Shown here: piece after piece, positions 1 to 6,808 of the stretch
Position numbering within the stretch: the stretch's first letter is position 1
Layout: the number at the start of each line of letters is the position of its first letter
Source: Clostridia bacterium
Lineage (GTDB): Bacteria > Bacillota > Clostridia > HGM11514
Length of the DNA stretch: 17,525 nt
Direction: 5' to 3'
Assembly: GCA_900757255.1 (NCBI GenBank)
Contig: CAAENE010000308.1
Span: forward strand, 1-17,525
Notes under the pieces: generated by a model
The model's input: the letters and a program-made list of their open reading frames with translations, nothing else
The model's database searches: none
What the model was told of the DNA's origin: nothing
Position numbers and translations under genes: made by a program

Positions 1-1
1 G

Positions 2-622
2 GCGGGCGTGTATGTGCCGTTCTGGATGTTCGACTGCGACTGCAACGCCGCAATTTCCTACAATGCAGAACGCGTGACAACGTGGAGTGATTCAAATTAC
101 AATTACACAAAGACAGATTGTTTTAAACTGTTCAGAAGCGGCAGTGTCGGCTTTGCAAATATTCCGGTAGATGGCTCGAAAAAAGCAGACGACGCATATA
201 TGGAAGCGGTTGAACCGTTCCATTATGACGATGCCGAGGAGTTTAGCGGCGCTTATCTATCGGGTTATCTTGCGGATAAGTACGACGTTACGGCAGAGGA
301 AAGCATAGAGCGAGCAAATGAGCGTGTGAAAAATTCCACTATTTCGGTATTTTCAGATACGACAAACGGGTACACCACTGTAATTCTCGAAAACAGCAGC
401 GTCAGCTTTTCAAACGGTAAAATAAGGTATTCCCTTCTTCCTGTTTGGATGCTCAATATTAAATATATGAACAAAATATATCAATTTGCAATTAACGGGC
501 AGACGGGAAAGGTTGTCGGCGAATATCCAATCGATAACGGAAAAAAATGGCGTTATTTTGCAAAGGTTGCAGGTATTGCATATGCAGCGGCAACGGTCGT
601 TGCATACATACTGCTGCATTAA
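2..622 (+). CDS. YdjG-like zinc-ribbon membrane protein, C-terminal part (5' end outside window)
   Basis: The reading frame is open from the first bases of the window, so this is the last roughly 206 residues of a longer protein. It opens with a VPFWMFDCD segment and ends in a single hydrophobic helix (about YFAKVAGIAYAAATVVAYIL) followed by LH and the stop. This pattern, and the order of the genes after it, match the family of TFIIB-type zinc-ribbon membrane proteins such as B. subtilis YdjG; the zinc ribbon itself would lie upstream and cannot be seen. A GSVGFANIPVDGS stretch and a NGQTGKVVGEYP stretch are typical of the extracytoplasmic or peripheral part of such proteins. The next gene starts 12 bases after the stop behind a GGGGGTGA ribosome binding site, so the two are probably co-transcribed. 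In B. subtilis YdjG works with YdjH and YdjI to recruit the PspA-family protein YdjF to the membrane. The assignment rests on context and remembered family features. Confidence 0.7.
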   Translation, partial: AGVYVPFWMFDCDCNAAISYNAERVTTWSDSNYNYTKTDCFKLFRSGSVGFANIPVDGSKKADDAYMEAVEPFHYDDAEEFSGAYLSGYLADKYDVTAEESIERANERVKNSTISVFSDTTNGYTTVILENSSVSFSNGKIRYSLLPVWMLNIKYMNKIYQFAINGQTGKVVGEYPIDNGKKWRYFAKVAGIAYAAATVVAYILLH

Positions 623-634
623 GGGGGTGATCAT

Positions 635-1156
635 GTGAAAAAGATTATTTTAGCGATTACTGTTATGATTATTTGTGCAGCTTCGGCATTTCCGGCATTT
701 GCGGTGTTTGAAAACCCTCCGATTACAGACGAGGCGGCGTATCTCACAGAAAACCAACTTGATGAGCTATCCGAGCAGCTTGAAGAAATTCGCAAACAAT
801 ACAATTTTGATGTAGCGATATACACAGAGAATGTAATGTCCGGCGAAGATGCGATGAACACAGCGGACGATATATTCGATTATAACGGTTACGGCGCGGG
901 CGGCGGTGCGGACGGAATACTCTTGTATGTGTCCGCAAATCCGAGAAAGTATTGGTTTACAATACACGGCAGCGGCGAGAGCTTCTTTAATGATAACGGG
1001 CTTGCTTATCTGGAAAATAAGGTTTTGCCGTATTTAACAGAAAATGATTATCATTCAGCGTTTAAAGCCTACGCCGAATATTCGGGTGAACTTTTGGAAA
1101 TGGCGGCGCAGGGAAAACCGTTTAACAAAAAGCAGTATTCCGTGTGCGGTAAGTGA
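635..1156 (+). CDS. TPM-domain protein (YdjH-like), C-terminally truncated
   Basis: A GTG start at 635 follows the ribosome binding site AGGGGGTGA; the ATG two bases earlier reads straight into a stop and is not usable. Residues 1-23 are a signal peptide (KK, then a hydrophobic core, ending AFPAFA). Residues 30-165 form a TPM domain (Pfam TPM_phosphatase type), with the usual ITDEAAYLTENQLDELSEQL opening, NYG-like glycine stretch, DGILLYVS strand and IHGSGE motif. Full-length relatives continue for another 80 or more residues with a transmembrane helix and a glycine/serine-rich tail. Here the frame stops at residue 173 just after QGKPFNKKQY, where the linker to that helix should begin. The product would be a secreted, unanchored domain. 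The following SLH gene lies in another frame starting exactly at this break, so a frameshift or a deletion fusion is likely. Between YdjG-like and SPFH genes, it takes the place of YdjH. Confidence 0.8.
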   Translation: MKKIILAITVMIICAASAFPAFAVFENPPITDEAAYLTENQLDELSEQLEEIRKQYNFDVAIYTENVMSGEDAMNTADDIFDYNGYGAGGGADGILLYVSANPRKYWFTIHGSGESFFNDNGLAYLENKVLPYLTENDYHSAFKAYAEYSGELLEMAAQGKPFNKKQYSVCGK

Positions 1157-1163
1157 AGACGTT

Positions 1164-1883
1164 ATGCGAGAAAAAATATCCAATGCGAAAGGCGACAATA
1201 ATTTCGACTTTGGAAAAATTCATTCCTCGCTTGTGGAAAGTATGACCGAAAAGGATATTTTCGGTGAAAATATGATTTACTGCGAAGATTGCGGCTTTAA
1301 GGGAAGCAAGTACTTAGAGGACGTTTCTCTGCCGTTTGAAGACGTGAATAATGATGAGTGGTACTATCCGTATGTACAGACGGCATATAGTTTCGGAATC
1401 ATAAATGGAAAAAGTCAAACTGTTTTTGATCCCGACGCTGGTCTTACCTGTGCGGAGACGGCCAAAATTGCGGCGTGTATTCACGCCTATAACAGCGGAT
1501 TAGAAACGGAATTTCAAGGTTATGGCGAGCATTGGTATGATGTTTACGTAGATTACTGCTATTATAACAATATCATAGACGATCACATTTCCTTTGACTG
1601 GGATAAAAATGCAACGAGAGCGGAAATGGCATATATGTTCTCTCGTTGTGATACCGAGCCTTATGAAATCAATCCCGATGTTCCGCTGACAGATATTCCC
1701 GATGTATATGATACAACAGCTTTTGCATATGAAATTCTTGATCTCTATCGCAGGGGAATTGCGGTAGGAAGTGACGAATATATGACCTTTTATCCGAATG
1801 CACAGGTAAAACGCAGCGAAGCGGCGGCGTTTATTGCAAGAATTTTATGTAATGATATGCGGATTGGGTTGTCAAAAGGTTAA
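1164..1883 (+). pseudogene. S-layer homology (SLH) protein lacking its N-terminus
   Basis: From the ATG at 1164 the frame encodes 239 residues with three consecutive SLH repeats: FEDVNNDEWYYPYVQ..GIING.. (about residues 54-110), HWYDVYVDYCYYNNII..ATRAEMA.. (about 118-175) and LTDIPD..FAYEILDLYRRGIAVG..KRSEAAAF (about 180-233). SLH repeats bind pyruvylated secondary cell-wall polymers outside the cell, so such a protein needs a signal peptide, and none is present. No ribosome binding site precedes the ATG, and the frame overlaps the end of the TPM gene. A single +1 shift near 1044-1154 would join signal peptide, TPM domain and SLH repeats into one cell-wall-anchored protein of about 410 residues. 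It could therefore be the second half of a broken gene, a remnant after deletion, or a translated cytoplasmic fragment. A small Cys motif (YCEDCGF) precedes the first repeat. The domain call is firm, the status is inference. Confidence 0.65.
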
Positions 1884-1887
1884 GAAC

Positions 1888-2412
1888 ATGGTGAAACTTG
1901 TGAAGTTTATTTCAATCATTACTATTTTTGCAAATCTGTTTGGGTGCAAAGCGCCGAAGCCGGATATTCTGGACGGCCCGGGTATGGTATATGTTGATGG
2001 TGATTATCGTACCGAATACGCAAATACCCTGCCGTTTGATGAATATGAGGGGTATCCGTTTTGGGCTGTTGTGTACTTAAGTGAGGAGAAAAACACTCAA
2101 TATTATATTGACAAGCTGTTTTCGGGTCTATCCGAAGAAAGCAAGAAAAAAATAAAGCAGTATGATTTTGGCGGGAATAAAATGTATCTTATTATTCCGA
2201 GATATGCCGATGAAACCGAAATCAGCAAAATTGGCGATGCGGAAAACAGCTTGCAATTTTATGACGGTACGCCGTTTGTATTAAAATGCGGCGCAGATGT
2301 AAAGATTTGCATATACACTCACGGCGGACACGAATTTACGCCGCAAACAGATGAAAACGGTAAACTGATATGCACAGAAGATGTATGGGATATAACAGAG
2401 TATAAACAATAA
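1888..2412 (+). CDS. small putative lipoprotein of unknown function
   Basis: The start chosen is the ATG at 1888, giving 174 residues, because an AAAAGG ribosome binding site lies 8 bases before it and the translation then opens with a proper lipoprotein signal: MVKLVKFISIITIFANLFGC, with LFGC as the lipobox and the cysteine at residue 20 as the lipidated residue. A longer in-frame start exists upstream but would bury this signal. The mature part is a polar domain of about 150 residues with aromatic-rich segments (YEGYPFWAVVYLSEEKN, GGNKMYLIIPRYADETE) and a C-terminal YTHGGHEFTPQTDENGK stretch. I recognise no family. The start is 5 bases after the SLH stop and 21 bases before the SPFH gene, so it is part of the same transcript. 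The likely location is the outer face of the cytoplasmic membrane. Confidence 0.6.
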   Translation: MVKLVKFISIITIFANLFGCKAPKPDILDGPGMVYVDGDYRTEYANTLPFDEYEGYPFWAVVYLSEEKNTQYYIDKLFSGLSEESKKKIKQYDFGGNKMYLIIPRYADETEISKIGDAENSLQFYDGTPFVLKCGADVKICIYTHGGHEFTPQTDENGKLICTEDVWDITEYKQ

Positions 2413-2433
2413 TTTTGAAAGGGAGTATTATAT

Positions 2434-3747
2434 ATGGGATTATTAAAGGCGGGAATAGGCGCGGCAGGCGGTGTGCTTGCCGATTCGTGGAGAGACTACT
2501 TCTATTGTGAGAGTTTGGACGCTGACGTTCTTGTGGCAAAAGGCGAAAAGAGAGCCGGAGACAGAAGCTCAAACAAAAAAGGAACGGATAATATTATTTC
2601 AAATGGTTCGATTATCAATGTCAACGATGGGCAGTGTATGATGATTGTGGAAAGCGGAAAGGTGGTTGATATCTGTGCGGAACCGGGCGAGTTCGTTTAC
2701 GATACCGGAACGGAGCCCAGCATTTTCTATGGAAACCTGAGCGAGGACATCAAAAAAAGCTTTGGCGAGGTCGGAAAGCGTTTTACCTTCGGTGGCGAGC
2801 CGGGAAAAGACCAAAGAGTCTATTTTTTCAATACAAAAGAGATTATAGGCAATAAATACGGAACCCCTTCACCGGTGCCTTTTCGTGTTGTAGACAATAA
2901 TATAGGTCTTGATGTAGATATTGCAATCCGCTGTCACGGCGAGTATTCCTACAAAATTACAAATCCTTTGCTGTTTTACACAAACGTGTGCGGCAATGTT
3001 GACGAAATGTATCTACGGGAAACCATTGACAGCCAATTGAAAACGGAGTTACTCACAGCGCTTCAGCCGGCATTTGCAAAAATTTCGGATATGGGAATCC
3101 GATACAGTTCGCTTCCGGCGCACACAATGGAAATCGGCGATGCGTTAAACGACGTTCTTTCCGCAAAATGGAGAGATTTAAGAGGCATTGAAATTGTTGT
3201 GTTCGGTGTTTCCTCCGTAAACGCTTCGGAAGAAGACGAAAAAATGATTAAAGAAATTCAAAGAAACGCGGCATTCCGCAATCCGACAATGGCGGCGGCG
3301 CATATGGTGGGTGCGCAGGCTCAAGCTATGCAGGATGCGGCGAAAAACGAGGGCGGCATGGGCGCTATGGGCGGATTTTTCGGCATGAATATGGCGCAGA
3401 ATGCAGGTGGTGCCAATGCGGCTAATCTCTTTGCTATGGGACAACAGCAGCAACAGCAACCTCAGCAGGTGGCACCTTCCGGCTGGAGTTGTGAATGTGG
3501 TCAGGGCGGCAATATGGGTAAATTCTGTATGAATTGCGGAAAACCACAGCCGTCAGCAGATGGCTGGACGTGTTCTTGCGGTACACTTAACAAAGGTAAG
3601 TTCTGCCAAAACTGCGGAAGTTCCAAGCCTGCGGGCACACCTTTGTACAAGTGCGATAAGTGTGGTTGGGAACCGGAAGATCCAGCAAATCCACCGAAAT
3701 TCTGTCCAGAATGTGGTGATGTGTTTGATGAGAATGATAAGCAATAA
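2434..3747 (+). CDS. SPFH-domain protein with three C-terminal zinc ribbons (YdjI-like)
   Basis: The 437-residue product starts at ATG 2434 behind a GGGAG site. Residues 1-20 are a glycine/alanine-rich hydrophobic stretch (LLKAGIGAAGGVLADSW). Residues 50-290 match the bacterial SPFH family once labelled virion core protein, to which B. subtilis YdjI belongs: NGSIINVNDGQCMMIVESGKV, EPGEFVYDTGTEPS, YFFNTKEIIGNKYGTP and PVPFRVVDNN are typical. Then comes a Met/Gly/Ala-rich segment and a run of glutamines, and finally three zinc-binding modules: CxC...CxxC starting near residues 353 and 380, and CxxC...CxxC near 407. In B. subtilis this family member helps bring PspA-type proteins to stressed membrane. 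It is the last gene of the left-hand cluster, and its partners upstream (YdjG- and YdjH-like) support the assignment. No clear rho-independent terminator follows the stop at once. Confidence 0.85.
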   Translation: MGLLKAGIGAAGGVLADSWRDYFYCESLDADVLVAKGEKRAGDRSSNKKGTDNIISNGSIINVNDGQCMMIVESGKVVDICAEPGEFVYDTGTEPSIFYGNLSEDIKKSFGEVGKRFTFGGEPGKDQRVYFFNTKEIIGNKYGTPSPVPFRVVDNNIGLDVDIAIRCHGEYSYKITNPLLFYTNVCGNVDEMYLRETIDSQLKTELLTALQPAFAKISDMGIRYSSLPAHTMEIGDALNDVLSAKWRDLRGIEIVVFGVSSVNASEEDEKMIKEIQRNAAFRNPTMAAAHMVGAQAQAMQDAAKNEGGMGAMGGFFGMNMAQNAGGANAANLFAMGQQQQQQPQQVAPSGWSCECGQGGNMGKFCMNCGKPQPSADGWTCSCGTLNKGKFCQNCGSSKPAGTPLYKCDKCGWEPEDPANPPKFCPECGDVFDENDKQ

Positions 3748-3906
3748 AATTTTCGTAAAAGACAATATTTGAATAGAAAGATAAAAGGGATAATATTGCT
3801 TGTGACGGAATGATAGGCCTCCGAAACGGAAGCCGCGGAAAATGCGAATGTTGCAGCAACGCTCTATAATCCAAATAGCTTATTTCAAACAATCAATATT
3901 AGTGTA
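3748..3906. other. gene-free spacer between the SPFH gene and the mobile module
   Basis: This stretch has no credible gene. It holds a weak inverted pair (CAATATT at 3763-3769 with AATATTG at 3792-3798) and a GC-rich hairpin, GGCCTCCG-AAA-CGGAAGCC near 3816-3834, with one internal mismatch but no T-tract after it. From the hairpin onward a 30-codon frame (ASETEAAENANVAATLYNPN..) is open to a TGA near 3907, with a stop immediately before it; it could be the tail of a decayed gene, but nothing identifies it. Confidence 0.4.
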
Positions 3907-3915
3907 TGATATAAT
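3907..3915 (+). promoter_or_regulatory. extended -10 promoter of the mobile module
   Basis: The sequence TGATATAAT is a perfect extended -10 element (TGn then TATAAT at 3910-3915). There is no good -35 hexamer 16-18 bases upstream, which is usual for extended -10 promoters. A transcript would begin near 3922, about 70 bases before the hairpin at 3991. Confidence 0.55.
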
Positions 3916-3990
3916 CAGCAGAAAAATTGAAAATTATTGGTTAAGCTATATTCGGGTTATACAGAGAAATAGCACAAAACATCTATATGG

Positions 3991-4027
3991 AAAGGCGCGG
4001 AGCTTTTGAAAAAGCTTCTGCGCCTTT
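3991..4027 (+). terminator. strong hairpin with T-tract, possible attenuator in the leader of the sigma-like gene
   Basis: AAAGGCGC..GAGCTTT at 3991-4006 pairs with AAAGCTTC.GCGCCTTT at 4011-4027, with one weak position and a one-base bulge, and runs into TTTTT. This is a rho-independent terminator by form. It sits between the extended -10 promoter and the first gene, about 100 bases before that gene's start. An outer pair, ACAGAGAAAT at 3961-3970 with ATTTCTCTGT at 4064-4073, is perfectly complementary and encloses it. The arrangement looks like a regulated leader, although it could also be a plain terminator isolating the element from upstream transcription. Confidence 0.65.
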
Positions 4028-4129
4028 TTGCATTTTTTGAAAATCGAGGTTGTAAAATTTGCAATTTCTCTGTTACCTATATGAGAGGGAAAAGAAACAC
4101 CTACTTTCGCAATGAAAGGAGGTGAGAAA

Positions 4130-4564
4130 ATGACAGATAAGGACAATAAACGTATCTCCAATCAGTTTGGCTGCTTTTATTCAAGGGTGCTGAAAAATGA
4201 AGCGCATAATATCCACTCGGAATATGCAAAGCAGCGTGAACATGAAACATCTCTTACGGAACTTTCAAGCAATGAATTGTTGGAGTTATCGGCAAATGAT
4301 AAATATTTTGCTGATGAACATATTTTCAAAGTGCTTGATAAAGAAATCGTTGTTGTCGGGGACGAATTGGCAAAAGCTCTGATGAAACTACCCCCTGAAA
4401 AATTAGAGATTGTTTTGCTTTCGTATTTTATGGATATGACCGACGCAGAGATAGGACGCACACTCAATGCGATACAGCAAACGATATGTAAGAGACGGAC
4501 AAGCACCTTAAAGCTGCTGCGAGATTACTTGGAAAAGGAGGGTATTCAATGGGACGACATATAA
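4130..4564 (+). CDS. sigma-70 region 4-like regulatory protein of an integrative element
   Basis: The start at ATG 4130 is chosen over an in-frame ATG 18 bases earlier because AAAGGAGGTGAG lies directly before it; the product has 144 residues. The N-terminal half is charged and helical. The C-terminal part, about residues 85-140 (LPPEKLEIVLLSYFMDMTDA, then EIGRTLNAIQQTICKRRTST), is a sigma-factor region 4 helix-turn-helix of the kind annotated as sigma-70 family or sigma factor-like HTH protein in Clostridia integrative elements. It has no region 2, so it probably acts as a DNA-binding regulator of the element and not as a full sigma factor. The stop overlaps the next start by 16 bases, which indicates translational coupling. 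A promoter and a terminator-like hairpin lie in its leader. Confidence 0.8.
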   Translation: MTDKDNKRISNQFGCFYSRVLKNEAHNIHSEYAKQREHETSLTELSSNELLELSANDKYFADEHIFKVLDKEIVVVGDELAKALMKLPPEKLEIVLLSYFMDMTDAEIGRTLNAIQQTICKRRTSTLKLLRDYLEKEGIQWDDI

Positions 4565-4695
4565 AAGCCTCAGACATACCGGTAACTGTAATTACTGCGG
4601 CAATGAATGCGGAGCCTTCTGCAATCGCGTATATTTTGCAGCACTATCGTAATTACATAAGAAAGCTGGCAACACGGATATTGAAAGACGAATAA
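4549..4695 (+). CDS. short helix-turn-helix domain protein of an integrative element
   Basis: A 48-residue frame starts at ATG 4549 with AAAAGGAGGG 6-8 bases before it, inside the end of the sigma-like gene. It reads MGRHIKASDIPVTVITAAMN, then PSAIAYILQHYRNYIRKLAT and a short charged end. This is the conserved start of the small helix-turn-helix proteins that follow the sigma-like gene in many Clostridia elements; relatives known to me run on for another 20 or more residues (a DDYMKRRLETKL-like tail). Here the stop comes at once after RILKDE, so the protein is short or truncated. The likely role is regulation of the element. The excellent ribosome binding site and coupling make it probably translated. 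Confidence 0.7.
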   Translation: MGRHIKASDIPVTVITAAMNAEPSAIAYILQHYRNYIRKLATRILKDE

Positions 4696-4701
4696 ATTGC
4701 T

Positions 4702-4872
4702 ATGGATAGTAAAACAAATAATATAAAAGAAGAAAAAAACAATGCTGAATTTGCAAAGCCCACAACCTATGATTTTGATAAAAATTCTTTTGTTGTGGAA
4801 CCTATTTTTAAGGAACAGGCAAAGGAAACTTTGGGAACGGTTTTAATTCGGTTGATAAAGTCGGATAAATAA
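4702..4872 (+). CDS. TnpW-like small transposon-encoded protein
   Basis: The 56-residue frame starts at ATG 4702, six bases after the HTH stop. It has a lysine/asparagine-rich N-terminus and then YDFDKNSFVVEPIFKEQAKE followed by TLGTVLIRLIKSDK. The pattern of a beta-hairpin of the form (T/S)(Y/F)xVxxxF followed by ETLxxxxxRLI matches the TnpW family, small proteins encoded next to the recombinase in Tn4451-type elements, whose biochemical role is not established to my knowledge. Its ribosome binding site is weak, so translation may depend on the upstream gene. It is the last gene before the hairpin array and recombinase promoter. Confidence 0.65.
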   Translation: MDSKTNNIKEEKNNAEFAKPTTYDFDKNSFVVEPIFKEQAKETLGTVLIRLIKSDK

Positions 4873-4934
4873 ATTTTAAGAATTATCATTTAACGGGCTG
4901 ACAGTTTCAATAAAAGGCGTTATAATGATTACAG

Positions 4935-4985
4935 AAACCTTGCTTTGCAAGGTTTAGCGGCTTCGCCGCTGCGTGCGCTGCACGT
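4935..4985 (+). repeat. three abutting perfect hairpins, each with a three-base loop
   Basis: With no gap between them lie AAACCTTGC-TTT-GCAAGGTTT (4935-4955), AGCGGC-TTC-GCCGCT (4956-4970) and a CGTGC-GCT-GCACG hairpin closed by a G-T pair (4971-4985). Stems are 9, 6 and 5-6 bp and all are perfect. None is followed by a T-tract, so they are not ordinary terminators. Placed between tnpW and the recombinase promoter, they may be a structured single-strand DNA site such as part of a transfer origin, a protein-binding site, or a folded RNA. Confidence 0.7.
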
Positions 4986-5005
4986 CTGTATCATTGAATC
5001 ACAGC

Positions 5006-5037
5006 GTAAAAATGCCCTTGCAAGCAAGCATTTTTAC
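5006..5037. terminator. bidirectional terminator-like hairpin overlapping the recombinase promoter
   Basis: GTAAAAATGC at 5006-5015 pairs perfectly with GCATTTTTAC at 5028-5037, with a further TTG/CAA pairing inside the loop. A- and T-rich arms make it terminator-like on both strands, and it lies where the -35 region of the recombinase promoter would be, so it could also be an operator. Confidence 0.5.
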
Positions 5038-5040
5038 TTG

Positions 5041-5049
5041 TGGTATAAT
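5041..5049 (+). promoter_or_regulatory. extended -10 promoter of the large serine recombinase
   Basis: TGGTATAAT gives a perfect extended -10 element (TATAAT at 5044-5049), 42 bases before the recombinase start codon. No good -35 exists at the normal distance; the hairpin at 5006-5037 occupies that place. Confidence 0.6.
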
Positions 5050-5091
5050 ATAGATAAAGCTGATTATTGACTGTCGGTGAAAGGAGGACGT

Positions 5092-6795
5092 ATGAGACAG
5101 TCAAGCAATAAAAAAAGAGAAGTTACAGCCTCGTTATATCTGCGGCTTTCCCGTGATGATAATTTAGAGGGTGAGAGTTACAGTATTGGAAATCAAAAAA
5201 AGCTGCTCACAGCAGTTGCAAAGGAAAAAGGCTACACAAACTTATTGATTTATATTGACGACGGAATTTCCGGCGTTACTATGAACAGACCTGATTATAT
5301 CAGAATGATAGAGGATTTTGAAAACAATAAATCATCTGCATTGTTTGTAAAAGACCTTTCCCGTATCGGTAGGAATTATATTGAGGTCGGGAAACTGACC
5401 GAAGAATTTCTACCCGAACACGATATACGGCTTGTTGCCGTTTCGGATAACATTGACACGCACGAGGGCGAAAACGAGCTTGCTCCGATAAAAAATCTTT
5501 TTAATGAATGGTATGCAAGGGACATTTCCAAAAAGCGCCGTATCAGTAACAAGATTAAAGGAAATGCAGGCGAGCCTATGGGTATGCCGCCGTATGGATA
5601 TATGAAAAATCCTGACGGAAGCAAAAGCTGGGTTGTTGATGAAGAAGCGGCAAACGTGGTAAGGCGGATTTTTGATTTGACATTAGAGGGAATTGGTACA
5701 CATCAGATTGCGGATATTCTTGCAAGTGAAAACGTGCTGATACCAACAAGCTATTGGATAAGCAAGGGCATTGGCCGTCCGGGAAGTAAAACGGCTTCAA
5801 GCTGTGAATGGAAAAGCTCAACGATTATATCCATACTTTCCAAACAGGAATATTGCGGCGATGTTCTGAACTTCAAAACCTATTCAAAGTCATACAAAAA
5901 CAAAAAGCGTTATGAGAATGACCGTGAAAATTGGGTAATATTCAAAGATGTTCACGAACCTATCATTGACCGCGCTGTTTGGGAAACGATACAAGAACGC
6001 CGGAGCAGAAAAACACGCAAAAAGCAAAAATCAGACGGCGAGAAAAATATGTTTTCGGGATTGCTTGTATGTGCGGATTGCGGCAGCAATCTATGGTATC
6101 ATTTCAACCAAAAAAATCACGATATACAATACTTCAACTGTTCAGGATATAACAAGGGCAATCGAAAAATCTGTAATTCTACCCATTACATACGGGTTGA
6201 TTTTTTGGAAAAGGTTGTACTTGGTGAAATCAGACGGCTGACAAAACTTGCAACACAATATGAGAGTGAATTTGCAAAAATTGTTATGGGACACTCTATA
6301 AAGGCAGCCGAACAGGAACGGCAGCTAAAGCAAAGGGAATTAAATTCACTCATTGCAAGAGATAAGGAGCTTGACAATCTGTTTGAACATCTTTATGAGG
6401 ATAATGTTTGCGGCAAGATAAATGATGATAGATTTGCAAAAATGTCTGTCAAATATGAAGCGGAGCAAAAAGAGGTTTCCTCACGCATTAAGGAATTGCA
6501 GACAGAGCTTGAAAGCGAAAAAAGCAAAGCCGTAACAAGTGATATGTTTATGGCGTCCGTCCGTAAATATACGCGGGCAAGGAAGCTGACGCCGAGAATG
6601 TTAAACGAACTGATTGAAAAAATCGAAGTACACCAATCCGAAAAGATTGACGGTAAAACCGTGCAAAGGCTTACCATTCATTATAACTGCATAGGCGCGA
6701 TAGAAATACCCGACCTTGACAAGTTACCCGAAAACAATGTATCGGTACATACAAGGCAGGGCGTAGATGTTCATTATGCCGCCTGTGCAAGCTAA
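5092..6795 (+). CDS. large serine recombinase, TnpX/TndX type with DUF4368
   Basis: The start is ATG 5092 (567 residues), preceded by AAAGGAGG; an in-frame GTG 15 bases earlier would swallow that site. Residues 10-155 are the resolvase catalytic domain: SLYLRLSRDD with the nucleophile Ser20, YIDDGISGVTMNRPDY, and VKDLSRIGRNYIEVG with the active-site arginines. Residues about 165-300 are the recombinase domain (GMPPYGY, then WVVDEEAANVVRRIFDL). About 325-370 is the zinc ribbon (LLVCADCGSNL and the paired NCSGY and KICNSTHYI cysteines). A coiled coil follows (about 405-490), then DUF4368 (TPRMLNELIEKIEVHQSEKI to IEIP). These enzymes excise and insert whole elements at short target sites. All key residues are present, so the protein is probably active. 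It follows tnpW and is followed by a small resolvase-like gene 13 bases away, which agrees with a Tn4451/ICE recombination end. Confidence 0.93.
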   Translation: MRQSSNKKREVTASLYLRLSRDDNLEGESYSIGNQKKLLTAVAKEKGYTNLLIYIDDGISGVTMNRPDYIRMIEDFENNKSSALFVKDLSRIGRNYIEVGKLTEEFLPEHDIRLVAVSDNIDTHEGENELAPIKNLFNEWYARDISKKRRISNKIKGNAGEPMGMPPYGYMKNPDGSKSWVVDEEAANVVRRIFDLTLEGIGTHQIADILASENVLIPTSYWISKGIGRPGSKTASSCEWKSSTIISILSKQEYCGDVLNFKTYSKSYKNKKRYENDRENWVIFKDVHEPIIDRAVWETIQERRSRKTRKKQKSDGEKNMFSGLLVCADCGSNLWYHFNQKNHDIQYFNCSGYNKGNRKICNSTHYIRVDFLEKVVLGEIRRLTKLATQYESEFAKIVMGHSIKAAEQERQLKQRELNSLIARDKELDNLFEHLYEDNVCGKINDDRFAKMSVKYEAEQKEVSSRIKELQTELESEKSKAVTSDMFMASVRKYTRARKLTPRMLNELIEKIEVHQSEKIDGKTVQRLTIHYNCIGAIEIPDLDKLPENNVSVHTRQGVDVHYAACAS

Positions 6796-6808
6796 GGGGG
6801 TGAGCCTA

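Noticed and set aside
1119..1140. Programmed frameshift at the AACAAAAAG site near the TPM/SLH junction
   Set aside because: The C-AAA-AAG run would favour a -1 shift, which leads to a stop soon after; joining the SLH frame needs +1, so an ordinary indel or deletion is more likely.
3816..3909. Short open frame ASETEAAENANVAAT.. as a gene
   Set aside because: It has a stop immediately before it, no start codon with ribosome binding site, and only about 30 codons; at most a remnant.
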